From the NCBI GenBank assembly GCA_964657565.1, contig CAZZVQ010000006.1:20768-84767 (forward strand): a stretch of 64,000 bases of DNA. Direction: 5' to 3'. Source of the stretch: JAVVHH01 sp964657565. GTDB taxonomy: Bacteria; Pseudomonadota; Alphaproteobacteria; Acetobacterales; Acetobacteraceae. Below, one piece after another: positions 54,164 through 62,459 of this stretch. The notes beneath the pieces were generated by a model that saw only the letters and a program-made list of their open reading frames with translations, searched no databases and was not told where the DNA came from. Each line of letters starts with the position of its first letter. Within the stretch, counting starts at the first letter, position 1. A program made the translations under genes and the position numbers.

Positions 54164-55203
54164 GCGCCAAGATCCCGGCGACGATCGTCACCGGGTTCCT
54201 CGGGGCCGGGAAGACGACGCTGGTGCGGCACCTGTTGATGAATGCCGGCGGGCGGCGGATCGCGGTGATCGTCAACGAGTTCGGCGCGCTCGGGATCGAT
54301 GGCGAGGTGCTGCGGGCCTGCGGGATCGAGGGCTGCGCGGACGACGACATCGTCGAGCTGTCGAATGGCTGCCTGTGCTGCACGGTGGCGGAGGATTTCC
54401 TGCCGACGATGCAGGCGCTGCTCGACCGGCCGAACCCGCCAGAGCACATCGTCATCGAGACGAGCGGGCTGGCGCTGCCCAAGCCGCTGCTCAAGGCGTT
54501 CAACTGGCCCGGCATCAGCTCGCGCGTGACGGTCGACGGCGTGATCGCGCTGGTCGACGGGCCGGCGGTGGCGGCGGGACGCTTTGCGGACGACCCGGAG
54601 GAGGTGGCGCGGCAGCGGGCGGCCGATCCGTCGCTCGACCATGACAATCCGCTGGCCGAAGTGTTCGAGGATCAGCTGGGAGCGGCGGACCTGATGGTGC
54701 TGAACAAGGCCGACCTGCTCGGGGGTGGTGATTTGGCGCGGTTGGAGGCGGAGATCGTCGCCGCCGTGCCGCGGGCGGTCAGGGTGGTCCATACGACCGA
54801 GGGTCGGCTCGATCCGGCGATCCTGCTTGGCCTGGGCGCGGCGGCGGAGGCGGACCTCGCGGCCCGGCCCTCGCATCACGACGCGCTGGACGGCGAGCAC
54901 GAGCACGACGATTTCGAGAGCTTCGTCGTCCCGGTGGGTGAGATTGCGGCGCCGGAGGCGTGGGTGGCCGGGCTGCGCCGGGTCGCGGAGCAGTATGATG
55001 TGCTGCGCATGAAGGGGTTTGCCGCCGTGCGCGGGAAGCCGATGCGGCTGCTGGTGCAGGGCGTGGGCGGTCGGTTCCGGCAGGAGTTCGACCGCGCCTG
55101 GCGACCCGGCGAGGTGCGCGCGGGCGGCGTCGTCGTGATCGGGCAGACCGGGCTGGACCGGGCGGGCATCGAGGCGGCGATCGGCGCCGCTGCGACGGGG
55201 TAG
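54160..55203 (+). CDS. cobW: CobW GTPase (COG0523 metallochaperone)
   Basis: A 347-residue COG0523 protein: Walker A GFLGAGKTTLVRHLL, VIVNEFGALGIDGEVL, the metal-binding GCLCCTVAEDFL, VIETSGLALPKPLL, LNKADLL and a His/Glu-rich loop (ARPSHHDALDGEHEHDD). CobW is thought to deliver cobalt to the CobNST chelatase. ATG 54160 overlaps the DUF1636 stop and matches the family N-terminus. cobN follows after 1 bp. Confidence 0.96.
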   Translation: MSAKIPATIVTGFLGAGKTTLVRHLLMNAGGRRIAVIVNEFGALGIDGEVLRACGIEGCADDDIVELSNGCLCCTVAEDFLPTMQALLDRPNPPEHIVIETSGLALPKPLLKAFNWPGISSRVTVDGVIALVDGPAVAAGRFADDPEEVARQRAADPSLDHDNPLAEVFEDQLGAADLMVLNKADLLGGGDLARLEAEIVAAVPRAVRVVHTTEGRLDPAILLGLGAAAEADLAARPSHHDALDGEHEHDDFESFVVPVGEIAAPEAWVAGLRRVAEQYDVLRMKGFAAVRGKPMRLLVQGVGGRFRQEFDRAWRPGEVRAGGVVVIGQTGLDRAGIEAAIGAAATG

Positions 55204-55204
55204 C

Positions 55205-55996
55205 GTGCACCTTCTCGTCCGCGAGACGCACTCCCTCGACTCCGAGGTCGCGGCGGACGATCTCGGGCAGAGCCCGGCCGACCTGGTGCTGCTCTCCTTT
55301 TCGGACAGCGATCTTGGGGCGGCTGCGTCGGCGTGGGAGGCGATGGGGCCGGGGCGGCCGAGTTTGCGGCTGGCCAATCTGCGGCGGCTGCTGCATCCGA
55401 TGTCGGTCGATTTGTATCTCGAGCAGGTGGTCGCGTCGGCGCGGTGCGTCGTCGTTCGGCTGCTCGGGGGGCTCGGATATTGGCGGTATGGCGTCGAGGA
55501 GATGGCGGCGCTGTGCCGTGCCCGGGGGATCGCGCTGGCGCTGTTGCCGGGGGATGGGCGGGACGATGCGGCGCTCGAGGCGCTGTCGACAGTGGCGCCA
55601 GAACAGCGGGCGGTGCTGGGCGAGTGCTTGGGGCAGGGCGGGGCGGAGAACTTGCGCCGGGCGTTGCTGCTGGCGGCGCATCTTGGTGGCTTCGCTGAGG
55701 ATCCAGGGCTGCCGGCGCTCGATCTACCAATGGCAGGTGAGTTTACTTTGCTTTCATGGCCCTCTCCCTCCGGGAGAGGGCGGGGCCGTAAGCTGCGAGT
55801 TCGGTTTTGCAGCACCGGTACCCCTCACCCCGGCCCTCTCCCGGGGGGAGATGGAGAATGGCAGGGCGGCGATCGTGTTTTACCGGTCGCATTTGCAGTC
55901 TGGCGACATCGCGCCGATCGAGGCGCTCGCTTCGGCGTTGGCGGCGCGGGGGTTGGGCGTTCGCGCGTTCTATGTGGCGAGCCTCAAGGAACCTAG
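55205..55996 (+). CDS. cobN: CobN N-terminal fragment (frame broken by palindromic repeat)
   Basis: The GTG start at 55205 (MHLLVRETHSLDSE) begins a normal CobN: DLGQSPADLVLLSFSDSDLG, RLANLRRLLHPMSVDLYLEQ and VRLLGGLGYWRYGVEEM. Genuine similarity ends at about residue 179 (LDLPMAGE, codon ending 55741). The frame then runs into a palindromic repeat and continues out of frame to a stop at 55996. The rest of CobN is encoded in a different frame from about 55857. Together 55205-58547 is a frame-disrupted cobN. Either a functional split protein, a frameshifting event, a pseudogene or a sequence error could explain it. Confidence 0.75.
   Translation: MHLLVRETHSLDSEVAADDLGQSPADLVLLSFSDSDLGAAASAWEAMGPGRPSLRLANLRRLLHPMSVDLYLEQVVASARCVVVRLLGGLGYWRYGVEEMAALCRARGIALALLPGDGRDDAALEALSTVAPEQRAVLGECLGQGGAENLRRALLLAAHLGGFAEDPGLPALDLPMAGEFTLLSWPSPSGRGRGRKLRVRFCSTGTPHPGPLPGGDGEWQGGDRVLPVAFAVWRHRADRGARFGVGGAGVGRSRVLCGEPQGT
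55757..55850. repeat. REP-like palindromic element inside cobN
   Basis: Two hairpins are present: CCCTCTCCC/GGGAGAGGG (55760-55768 and 55772-55780, 3-nt loop) and CTCACCCCGG/CCGGGGGGAG (55824-55833 and 55841-55850, 9 of 10 paired). The sequence has the look of the dispersed '..CTCACCCCGGCCCTCTCCC..' elements found in many proteobacterial genomes. A 9-bp direct repeat AATGGCAGG flanks it (55729-55737 and 55857-55865). Confidence 0.8.
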
Positions 55997-58547
55997 CGGG
56001 GCGCAGTTCGTCGCGGCGCAGATGCGGGGGTGGCGGCCGGATGTGGTGCTGAACGCGACGGCGTTCTCGGCGCCGCTGGAGGCGGGCGGCGCGGTCGTGT
56101 TGCAGGTCGTGCTGGCCGGGTCGTCGCGGGAGCGTTGGGCGGCGTCGTCGCGGGGGTTGGCGGGGACGGATTTGGCGATGCATGTCGCGTTGCCGGAGTT
56201 GGACGGGCGGCTGCTGACCGGGGCGATCTCGTTCAAGCGGGAGATGGCGCCGGTGCCCGGGCTGGAGTTCGCGAGGACGGTGCATGCGCCGTGCGGCTGC
56301 GGGATCGCTATGGCGGCGGATCGGGCGCTGGGTTGGGCGCGGCTGGCCCAGATACGAGCGACGGGCAAGGCTCCTGTCTTAGGGTGCGTGCTGTCGGATT
56401 ATCCGGGTGGCGGCCGGGTCGGTCATGCGGTGGGGCTCGACACCTTCGCTAGCCTGGAAGCGATCTTGGGGCGGATGGGCTCGACGGTCTCGGCGGCGGC
56501 GCTGGTGGACGGGCTCTGCCACGCGACGGCGCAGCCGACGGTCGATCTCGCGACCTATCACCAGTGGTTCGATGCGCTACCGGTTTCGGCGCGGGCGGCC
56601 GTGCTCGCCGCCTGGGGCGACGCCGAGCATGACCCGGCGGTCGTCGACGGGGCCTTTACGCAGCGGTTCATGCGCGCCGGCGCCGCGGTGCTGGCCGTGC
56701 AGCCGGATCGTGGCGCGCCGGGTGATCGCAAGGCGGGCTATCACAGTCCGGACTGTCCGCCGCGGCATGGGTTCATCGCGTTCTATCTGTGGCTGCGCCA
56801 CACCGTGGGCATCGACGCGATGCTGCATGTGGGGGCGCATGGCACGCTCGAATGGCTGCCGGGGAAGTCGGTGGCGCTGTCACGGGGCTGTTTCCCGGCG
56901 CTGCTGACGGGGGGCGTGCCGGTGATCTATCCGTTCATCGTCAACAACCCGGGCGAGGCGGCGGCGGCGAAGCGGCGGCTCGGGGCGGTGACGATCGGGC
57001 ACATGACTCCGCCATTGCGCGCGGCCGGCGGGAACGCGGCGCTCGAGACCCTGCTGGAGGAGTATGCTGGGGCCGACGGCATGGATCGGCGGCGAACCGC
57101 GCTGCTCCGGCGCAGCATCCTGGATCTGGCGGAGACGACCGGGCTGCTGGCCGAAAGCGGCGCCTCGGCGGACCTGCCGGAAGATGACCGGCTGGCGCGG
57201 CTGGGTTCTTACTTGTGCGACGTCAAGGACGCGCAGATCCGCGACGGGCTGCACGTGTTCGGCGACGCGCCTGGCGAGTGGGAGGGGCTTGAGGCGGCGC
57301 TCGCCGGCCGGTTCGTGGCGCCGGGTCCGGCGGGGGCGCCATCGCGCGGGCGGGCCGACGTGCTGCCGACCGGGCGCAACCTGTATGCGATCGACCCGCG
57401 CGCGGTGCCGACACCGGCCGCGATGACGCTGGCCGCGGGGGCGGCGGCCGAATTGCTGCGGCGGCATCTGCAGGACCATGGCGAGTACCCGCGGTCGCTG
57501 GTGCTGAACCTGTGGGGCAGCACGACGATGCGGACCGGGGGCGAGGATTTGGCGCTGGCGATGATCCTGCTCGGGGTCGCGCCGTTGCGGGACGAGGCGT
57601 CGGGGCGGGTCACCGGGTTCGAGGTGGTGCCGCTGGCGCTGCTGGACCGGCCGCGGATCGACGTCACGCTGCGGATCTCGGGCCTGTTCCGGGATGCGTT
57701 CGGGATGCAGATCGAGCTGTTCGATGCCGCGGTGCGGGCGGTGGCGGCGCGGGACGAGGCGACGGACTGGAACCCGCTGGCGGGGGCGACGGCGACGCGC
57801 GTGTTCGGGCCGGCGCCGGGTTGCTATGGCGCGGGGGTGGGCGCGGCGCTGGATGCGGGGCGCTGGGCCGATCGGGGGGCGCTGGGTGCGGCGTATCTGG
57901 AGGCGTCGTCCACCGGGTATGGGCGGAACGCCGAGAGCGGCGACTTCGCGGCGCTCGCGCGGGCGGCGGATGCTTATGTGCAGGTTCAGGACCATCGCGA
58001 GACGGATGTGCTGGAAGGCAGCGAGTTCGCCGCGCATACCGGCGGCTTCGCCGCGCTGGCGGACCGGCTCGGGGCGGCGCCGGCGCTGTATCATGCCGAT
58101 ACCGGGGCGCCGGATGCGCCGCGGGTGCGGACGGCGTCCGAAGAGGTGGTCCGCATCGTGCGGGCGCGGGCCGCCAATCCGGTTTGGCTGGCGGGGATGC
58201 GGCGTCACGGCTATCGCGGCGCGGCGGAGATCGCGCGCTCGCTCGACGGGCTGTTCGCGTATGCGGCGACGGTGCCGCACCGGTTCGATGCGCAGTTCGA
58301 GCTGCTGTGGGGCGCGACGCTGGGCGATGCGGAGGTGGATGGCTTCTTGCGCGCGGCCAACCCGGAGGCGCGGGACGGGATGCGGGCGCGGTTCGACGAG
58401 GCGCGGGCGCGGGGGATTTGGCATCCGAAGCGCAACGACTTCACCGTCACCCCCGGGCCTGACCCGGGGGTCCATGGTGCCGAGAGCGCGGGCGTGCCGT
58501 CCTGGGCCCCCGGGTCAAGCCCGGGGGTGACGAAGGCGTGGGCATGA
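55851..58547 (+). CDS. cobN: Cobaltochelatase CobN, main part
   Basis: The frame ending at 58547 encodes nearly all of CobN: AIVFYRSHLQSGDIAPIEAL, VVLQVVLAGSSRERWAASSRGL, DLAMHVALPELDGRLL, HVGAHGTLEWLPGKSVALS, VIYPFIVNNPGEAAAAKRR, CDVKDAQIRDGLHVFGDAP, PSGAPTRGRPDVLPTGRN-like GRADVLPTGRNLYAIDPRAVPTP, WGSTTMRTGGEDLA and VTLRISGLFRDAF. CobN is the large subunit of the ATP-dependent CobNST cobalt chelatase. An ATG at 55851, preceded directly by GGGGGGAG supplied by the repeat, could start an independent 898-residue product. The last ~33 residues after HPKRND are encoded by a second palindromic repeat. Confidence 0.85.
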   Translation: MENGRAAIVFYRSHLQSGDIAPIEALASALAARGLGVRAFYVASLKEPSGAQFVAAQMRGWRPDVVLNATAFSAPLEAGGAVVLQVVLAGSSRERWAASSRGLAGTDLAMHVALPELDGRLLTGAISFKREMAPVPGLEFARTVHAPCGCGIAMAADRALGWARLAQIRATGKAPVLGCVLSDYPGGGRVGHAVGLDTFASLEAILGRMGSTVSAAALVDGLCHATAQPTVDLATYHQWFDALPVSARAAVLAAWGDAEHDPAVVDGAFTQRFMRAGAAVLAVQPDRGAPGDRKAGYHSPDCPPRHGFIAFYLWLRHTVGIDAMLHVGAHGTLEWLPGKSVALSRGCFPALLTGGVPVIYPFIVNNPGEAAAAKRRLGAVTIGHMTPPLRAAGGNAALETLLEEYAGADGMDRRRTALLRRSILDLAETTGLLAESGASADLPEDDRLARLGSYLCDVKDAQIRDGLHVFGDAPGEWEGLEAALAGRFVAPGPAGAPSRGRADVLPTGRNLYAIDPRAVPTPAAMTLAAGAAAELLRRHLQDHGEYPRSLVLNLWGSTTMRTGGEDLALAMILLGVAPLRDEASGRVTGFEVVPLALLDRPRIDVTLRISGLFRDAFGMQIELFDAAVRAVAARDEATDWNPLAGATATRVFGPAPGCYGAGVGAALDAGRWADRGALGAAYLEASSTGYGRNAESGDFAALARAADAYVQVQDHRETDVLEGSEFAAHTGGFAALADRLGAAPALYHADTGAPDAPRVRTASEEVVRIVRARAANPVWLAGMRRHGYRGAAEIARSLDGLFAYAATVPHRFDAQFELLWGATLGDAEVDGFLRAANPEARDGMRARFDEARARGIWHPKRNDFTVTPGPDPGVHGAESAGVPSWAPGSSPGVTKAWA
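58446..58531. repeat. Long inverted-repeat element at the cobN 3' end
   Basis: Arms at 58446-58473 and 58504-58531 are complementary at 26 of 28 positions (GTCACCCCCGGGC... and ...GCCCGGGGGTGAC) around a 30-bp spacer. The element is read in frame as the C-terminal tail of CobN (TVTPGPDPGV to SSPGVTKAWA). It resembles the dispersed GC-rich palindromes common in alphaproteobacteria. As RNA it would form a very stable hairpin 12 bp before the cobG start, so it could affect cobG expression or mRNA stability. Confidence 0.85.
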
Positions 58548-59629
58548 TCCGGGGCTGGTGTCCGAGCTTGCATGAGCCGATGGCGAGCGGGGACGGGCTG
58601 CTGGTGCGCGTCAAGCCGCCGCTCGGCCGACTCACCGCGGCCGCGGCTCGGGCGCTCGCATCCGCCGCGCTCGCGTGTGGGAACGGGGCGATCGAGTTGA
58701 CCGGGCGAGCGGCGCTGCAGTTTCGCGGGCTGACGCCGGAGAGTGCGGCGCGGTTCGCCGAGATCGCGGTCGGGCTCGGCCTTGCCCACGCCGACCCGGC
58801 CGTCGAGCGGCGCCGCTCCATTCTGGTCGATCCGTTCGCCGATACCGGTGCTCTCGACGTTGCGCAGGCTCTCGAGGCTGCCATCGTGGCGGACCACGCG
58901 CTCGCGTCGCTGCCGGCCAAGTTTGGCTTTGCTGTCGATGTGGGCGGGGCGGATATCAGCCTCGTGCTCGGCGGGGACCGGTGCATGGTGGTGCCGGACG
59001 GGGCCGGGCAGGCGGCCGTGGTCGCGCTACACGAGGCGGTCCCGGCGGTGCTGCGGGTGGCGCACGCCTTCCTGGCGCTGGCGGGGAGCGCACGGCGGAT
59101 GCGCAGCGTGGCGCCGGATGTGTTCGCGTTGGCCGGGCTCACGCCGGTGCCATTCGTGACGCCGGCGGCCCGCGTGGCTATCGGTCCAGTGCAGGGGATG
59201 TTCGGCGTCGGCCTGCCGTTTGGGGCCATGGACGCGGGGATTTTCGCGGCGCTTGCTGACCTAGCGGGCGGCGAGCTGCGGCTGACGCCGTGGCGCGCGA
59301 TCGTGCTGCCGGGCGCGCCCGACCCGGCCGCCCTGGCGGCGCTAGGCCTAATCGTCTCGCCGGATGATCCGCTGCTGCGGGTTTCGGCGTGCCCAGGGCA
59401 GCCCGGCTGCGCGTCCGCCACCGTCCGCACGCGCGATCTCGCGGCGCGGCTGCGGCCGGGCGTCGACGTCCACGTCTCCGGCTGCAGCAAGGGGTGCGCG
59501 CATCCGGGGGCGGCGGCGCTGACGCTGGTGGGGCGGGAGGGGCGGTTCGATGTGGTGCGGCTGGGCCGGGCTGGCGACATTCCGGCACAGCGCGGGCTGA
59601 CGCCGGCCGAGGTGATGCAACTTCAATGA
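58544..59629 (+). CDS. cobG: Precorrin-3B synthase CobG
   Basis: A 361-residue sulfite/nitrite reductase-like protein: GDGLLVRVKPPLGRLTAAAARALASAA, NGAIELTGRAALQFRGL, and the Fe4S4 cysteines in SACPGQPGCASA and VSGCSKGCAHPG. It uses O2 to form precorrin-3B, which marks the aerobic cobalamin route. ATG 58544 overlaps the cobN stop (ATGA). The product is shorter than the ~450-residue Pseudomonas denitrificans enzyme but has the key Cys motifs. The stop overlaps cobH. Confidence 0.92.
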   Translation: MIRGWCPSLHEPMASGDGLLVRVKPPLGRLTAAAARALASAALACGNGAIELTGRAALQFRGLTPESAARFAEIAVGLGLAHADPAVERRRSILVDPFADTGALDVAQALEAAIVADHALASLPAKFGFAVDVGGADISLVLGGDRCMVVPDGAGQAAVVALHEAVPAVLRVAHAFLALAGSARRMRSVAPDVFALAGLTPVPFVTPAARVAIGPVQGMFGVGLPFGAMDAGIFAALADLAGGELRLTPWRAIVLPGAPDPAALAALGLIVSPDDPLLRVSACPGQPGCASATVRTRDLAARLRPGVDVHVSGCSKGCAHPGAAALTLVGREGRFDVVRLGRAGDIPAQRGLTPAEVMQLQ

Positions 59630-60252
59630 CATACGACTACATCCGCGACGGCGCGGCCATCTACGCGCAGTCCTTCGCGACCATCCGCGCCGAGGCCGAC
59701 CTGGCGCGCTTCTCGCCCGAGGAGTCGCGGATCGCGGTGCGGGTGATCCATGCCTGCGGCATGGTCGAGGTCGCGGCGGACATAAGCTTCCATCCGGCGT
59801 TTGCCAGCGCCGGGCGGGCGGCGCTGCTGGCGGGGGCGCCGATCCTGTGCGACGCCAAGATGGTCGCGCATGGCATCACCAAGGCGCGGCTGCCGGCCGG
59901 CAACGAGATCGTCTGCGCGCTCGATGCGCCGGGGGTCCCGGAGTTGGCGCGGCGGATCGGCAACACGCGCTCGGCCGCCGCGCTCGATCTGTGGGCCGAG
60001 CGGATGGGCGGCGCGGTGGTGGTGATCGGCAACGCGCCGACGGCTTTGTTCCATTTGCTCGAATTGCTCGACGCCGGGGCGCCGCATCCGGCCGCGATCA
60101 TCGGCGTGCCGGTCGGGTTCGTGGGCGCGGCGGAGTCGAAGGCCGCGCTGGCGGCGGATGGGCGCGTGCCGTTCCTGGTCGTCGAGGGGCGCAAGGGCGG
60201 CAGCGCGATGGCCGTGGCTGCCGTCAACGCGCTGGCGAGCGACGTCGAATGA
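59626..60252 (+). CDS. cobH: Precorrin-8X methylmutase CobH
   Basis: The 208-residue protein has YDYIRDGAAIYAQSFATIRAEADL, RVIHACGMVEVAADI with the catalytic His, ILCDAKMVAHGITKARLPAGNEIVC, GNTRSAAALDLWAERM, VVIGNAPTALFHLLELLDAG and a closing GVPVGFVGAAESK motif. It moves the C11 methyl to C12, giving hydrogenobyrinic acid. It overlaps cobG and cobI by 4 bp each. Confidence 0.98.
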   Translation: MTYDYIRDGAAIYAQSFATIRAEADLARFSPEESRIAVRVIHACGMVEVAADISFHPAFASAGRAALLAGAPILCDAKMVAHGITKARLPAGNEIVCALDAPGVPELARRIGNTRSAAALDLWAERMGGAVVVIGNAPTALFHLLELLDAGAPHPAAIIGVPVGFVGAAESKAALAADGRVPFLVVEGRKGGSAMAVAAVNALASDVE

Positions 60253-60974
60253 GCGGCATTTTCCACGTGGTCGGCCTCGGCCCCGGCGACCCCGAGCTGA
60301 TGACGGTCAAGGCCGCGCGCATCATCGCCGCCGCGCCCGTGGTCGCCTACTTCGCCAAGCGCGGCCGCACCGGGCATGCGCGGACCATCGCCGCCGCCCA
60401 TATCGGCGCCGACGCCGAGGAGATCCGGTTCGAATACCCGTTCACCACCGAGATCGCGCTCGACGATCCCCGCTACCGCGCCGAGATCGTCGGCTTCTAC
60501 GACGAGTGCGCCGCCCGGCTCGGTGCGCGCCTCGAGGCCGGGCGCGATGCCGTGCTGCTCTGCGAGGGCGATCCGTTCTTCTACGGCTCCTCGATGTATC
60601 TCTACGACCGTCTCAGCCCGGCCTTTCCCAGCGAGGTCGTCCCGGGCGTGAGTGCCATGAGCGGCTGTTGGACTCGGGCGGGCACGCCGATCGCGCATGG
60701 CGACGACGTGCTGACCGTGTTGCCCGGCACGCTCGATGAGGACGGGTTGACGGCACGGCTGCAGCGCTCGGACGCGTCGGTGATCATGAAGATCGGCCGC
60801 AACCTGCCGAAGATCCGGGCGGCGCTGGACCGGGCCGGGTTGGCGGATCGGGCGATCTACATCGAACGGGGCACGATGGCGAACGAGCGGATCGTGATGC
60901 TGTCCGAGCGGGACGAGAGCCCGGCGCCGTATTTCTCGTTGGTGCTGGTGCCGGGGCGGCAGCGGGAGCGGTGA
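60249..60974 (+). CDS. cobI: Precorrin-2 C20-methyltransferase CobI
   Basis: A 241-residue tetrapyrrole methylase: FHVVGLGPGDPELMTVKAARII, VVAYFAKRGRTGHAR, DAVLLCEGDPFFYGSSMYL, VPGVSAMSGCWTRAGTPI and IYIERGTMANERI. It uses SAM to methylate precorrin-2 at C20. The start ATG overlaps the cobH stop and the cobI stop overlaps the cobJ GTG, keeping tight coupling. Confidence 0.97.
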   Translation: MSGIFHVVGLGPGDPELMTVKAARIIAAAPVVAYFAKRGRTGHARTIAAAHIGADAEEIRFEYPFTTEIALDDPRYRAEIVGFYDECAARLGARLEAGRDAVLLCEGDPFFYGSSMYLYDRLSPAFPSEVVPGVSAMSGCWTRAGTPIAHGDDVLTVLPGTLDEDGLTARLQRSDASVIMKIGRNLPKIRAALDRAGLADRAIYIERGTMANERIVMLSERDESPAPYFSLVLVPGRQRER

Positions 60975-61726
60975 CGGGGCATCTCGCCATCGTCGGCCTC
61001 GGGCCGGGTTCGGCTGCGATGCGGACGCCGCAGGCCGAGGCGGCGCTGGCGGGGGCCACGGATTTCATCGGCTACGGGCCGTATCTCGACCGGGTCGCGG
61101 CGCGGCCCGACCAGGTGAAGCATGCGTCGGATAATCGCGAGGAGTTGGACCGGGCGCGGCATGCGCTGCGTCTGGCGGCGTCCGGGCGCCGGGTCGCGGT
61201 GGTGTCGTCGGGCGATGCCGGCGTGTTTGCGATGGCGTCGGCGGTGTTCGAGGCGATCGACGGCGGCGACCCGGCCTGGCGCGACATCGAGACCGAGGTC
61301 GTGCCGGGGATCTCCGCGATGGTCGCGACGGCGGCGCGGCTGGGGGCACCTCTCGGGGCGGATTTCTGCGCGATCTCGCTGTCGGACAATCTCAAGCCGT
61401 GGGAGACGGTGCTGCGGCGGCTGCGGGCGGTGGCCGACGCCGGGTTCGTCATCGCGCTCTACAATCCGCTCTCCGCGGCGCGCCCGTGGCAGCTCGGGGC
61501 GGCGTTCGACTTGCTGCGCGAGGTGCTGGCGCCGGCGACGCCGGTCGTTTTCGCCACCGCCGTCAGCCGGCCCGAGGAACGCGTCACCGTCACCACGCTC
61601 GCCGCCGCCGACCCGGCCCGCGCCGACATGCGCACGCTGGTGATGATCGGTTCGGCCGCCACCAGGATTATCGAGCGGGAGGGCGCGGCCCCGCTGGTCT
61701 ACTCGCTGCGACGGGTGCCGGCGTGA
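60971..61726 (+). CDS. cobJ: Precorrin-3B C17-methyltransferase CobJ
   Basis: A 251-residue methylase: GHLAIVGLGPGSAAMRTPQAEAAL, GYGPYLDRVA, VVSSGDAGVFAMASAVFEAI, VVPGISAMVATAARLGAPLGADFCAISLSDNLKPWE and ALYNPLSAARPWQL. It methylates C17 and contracts the ring to precorrin-4. Start is GTG. Its last 28 bp overlap the 3' end of cobK on the other strand. Confidence 0.97.
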   Translation: MTGHLAIVGLGPGSAAMRTPQAEAALAGATDFIGYGPYLDRVAARPDQVKHASDNREELDRARHALRLAASGRRVAVVSSGDAGVFAMASAVFEAIDGGDPAWRDIETEVVPGISAMVATAARLGAPLGADFCAISLSDNLKPWETVLRRLRAVADAGFVIALYNPLSAARPWQLGAAFDLLREVLAPATPVVFATAVSRPEERVTVTTLAAADPARADMRTLVMIGSAATRIIEREGAAPLVYSLRRVPA

Positions 61727-62448
61727 GCCTCGAGCCAGCGCAAGGCGGCCGCTGCGGTCGGCACGGTGACCAGGCCGTCCGGCAGGGCGGGGCGCGCGAC
61801 GACGACGACGGGCACGCCGAGATCCGCCGCGGCGGCGAGCTTGGCGGCCGTGGCGGTGCCGCCCGCGTTCTTGGTGACCAGGATTTCGATACCATGGCGA
61901 TGCAGCAGTGCCCGCTCGTCCGCCTCGACGAAGGGACCGCGCGCGGTGAGCACCAGCGCGCCGGGGGGCGGCGCGGCCGGGGGATCGATCGAGCGGATCA
62001 CGTATTCGTGCTGCGGTGCCGCGGTGAACGGGGCGAGGTCTTTCTGGCCGACGGTGAGCAGCACGCGCCGGGGTTCGGTGCCGAGCGCGTCGGCGGCGTC
62101 CTGCATGGTCGCGACCTCGTGCCACGCGGCGCCGGGCCGGGGCGTCCAGCCTGGGCGATAGATCGCGAGCAGCGGCGTGCCGGTCTGCGCGGCGGCGTCG
62201 GCGGCGTTGCGGGTCATCTGGGCGGCGAAGGGGTGGGTGGCGTCGACCAGCGCGTCGATGTGGTGCTCGCGCAGATGGGCGGCCAGCCCGGCCGCGCCGC
62301 CGAAGCCGCCGATCCGGCAGGGGATCGGCTGCGGGACGGGCTCGCGGGTGCGGCCGGCGAGCGACAGGGTCGAGTGCCACGGAAGCTGCGCCAGCATCCG
62401 CGCGAGGGCGGAGGCCTCGGTGGTGCCGCCGAGGATCAGGATGTTCAT
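61699..62448 (-). CDS. cobK: Precorrin-6A reductase CobK
   Basis: A 249-residue NADPH-dependent reductase: MNILILGGTTEASALARMLA, GGFGGAAGLAAHLREHHIDALVDATHPFAAQMTRNAADAA-type core, VLLTVGQKDLAPF, RGPFVEADERALL, LVTKNAGGTATAAKLAAA and PVVVVARPALP. It reduces precorrin-6A to 6B. It is encoded on the minus strand inside the plus-strand cob run: tail-to-tail overlap with cobJ and only 11 bp head-to-head from cobL. Confidence 0.97.
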   Translation of the reverse strand: MNILILGGTTEASALARMLAQLPWHSTLSLAGRTREPVPQPIPCRIGGFGGAAGLAAHLREHHIDALVDATHPFAAQMTRNAADAAAQTGTPLLAIYRPGWTPRPGAAWHEVATMQDAADALGTEPRRVLLTVGQKDLAPFTAAPQHEYVIRSIDPPAAPPPGALVLTARGPFVEADERALLHRHGIEILVTKNAGGTATAAKLAAAADLGVPVVVVARPALPDGLVTVPTAAAALRWLEAHAGTRRSE

Positions 62449-62459
62449 CGGGTCCTCGT

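Noticed and set aside
55729..55865. 9-bp direct repeat as a clean target-site duplication whose excision would repair cobN
   Set aside because: The repeat is real, but deleting one copy plus the element (128 bp) leaves the left and right reading frames still mismatched.
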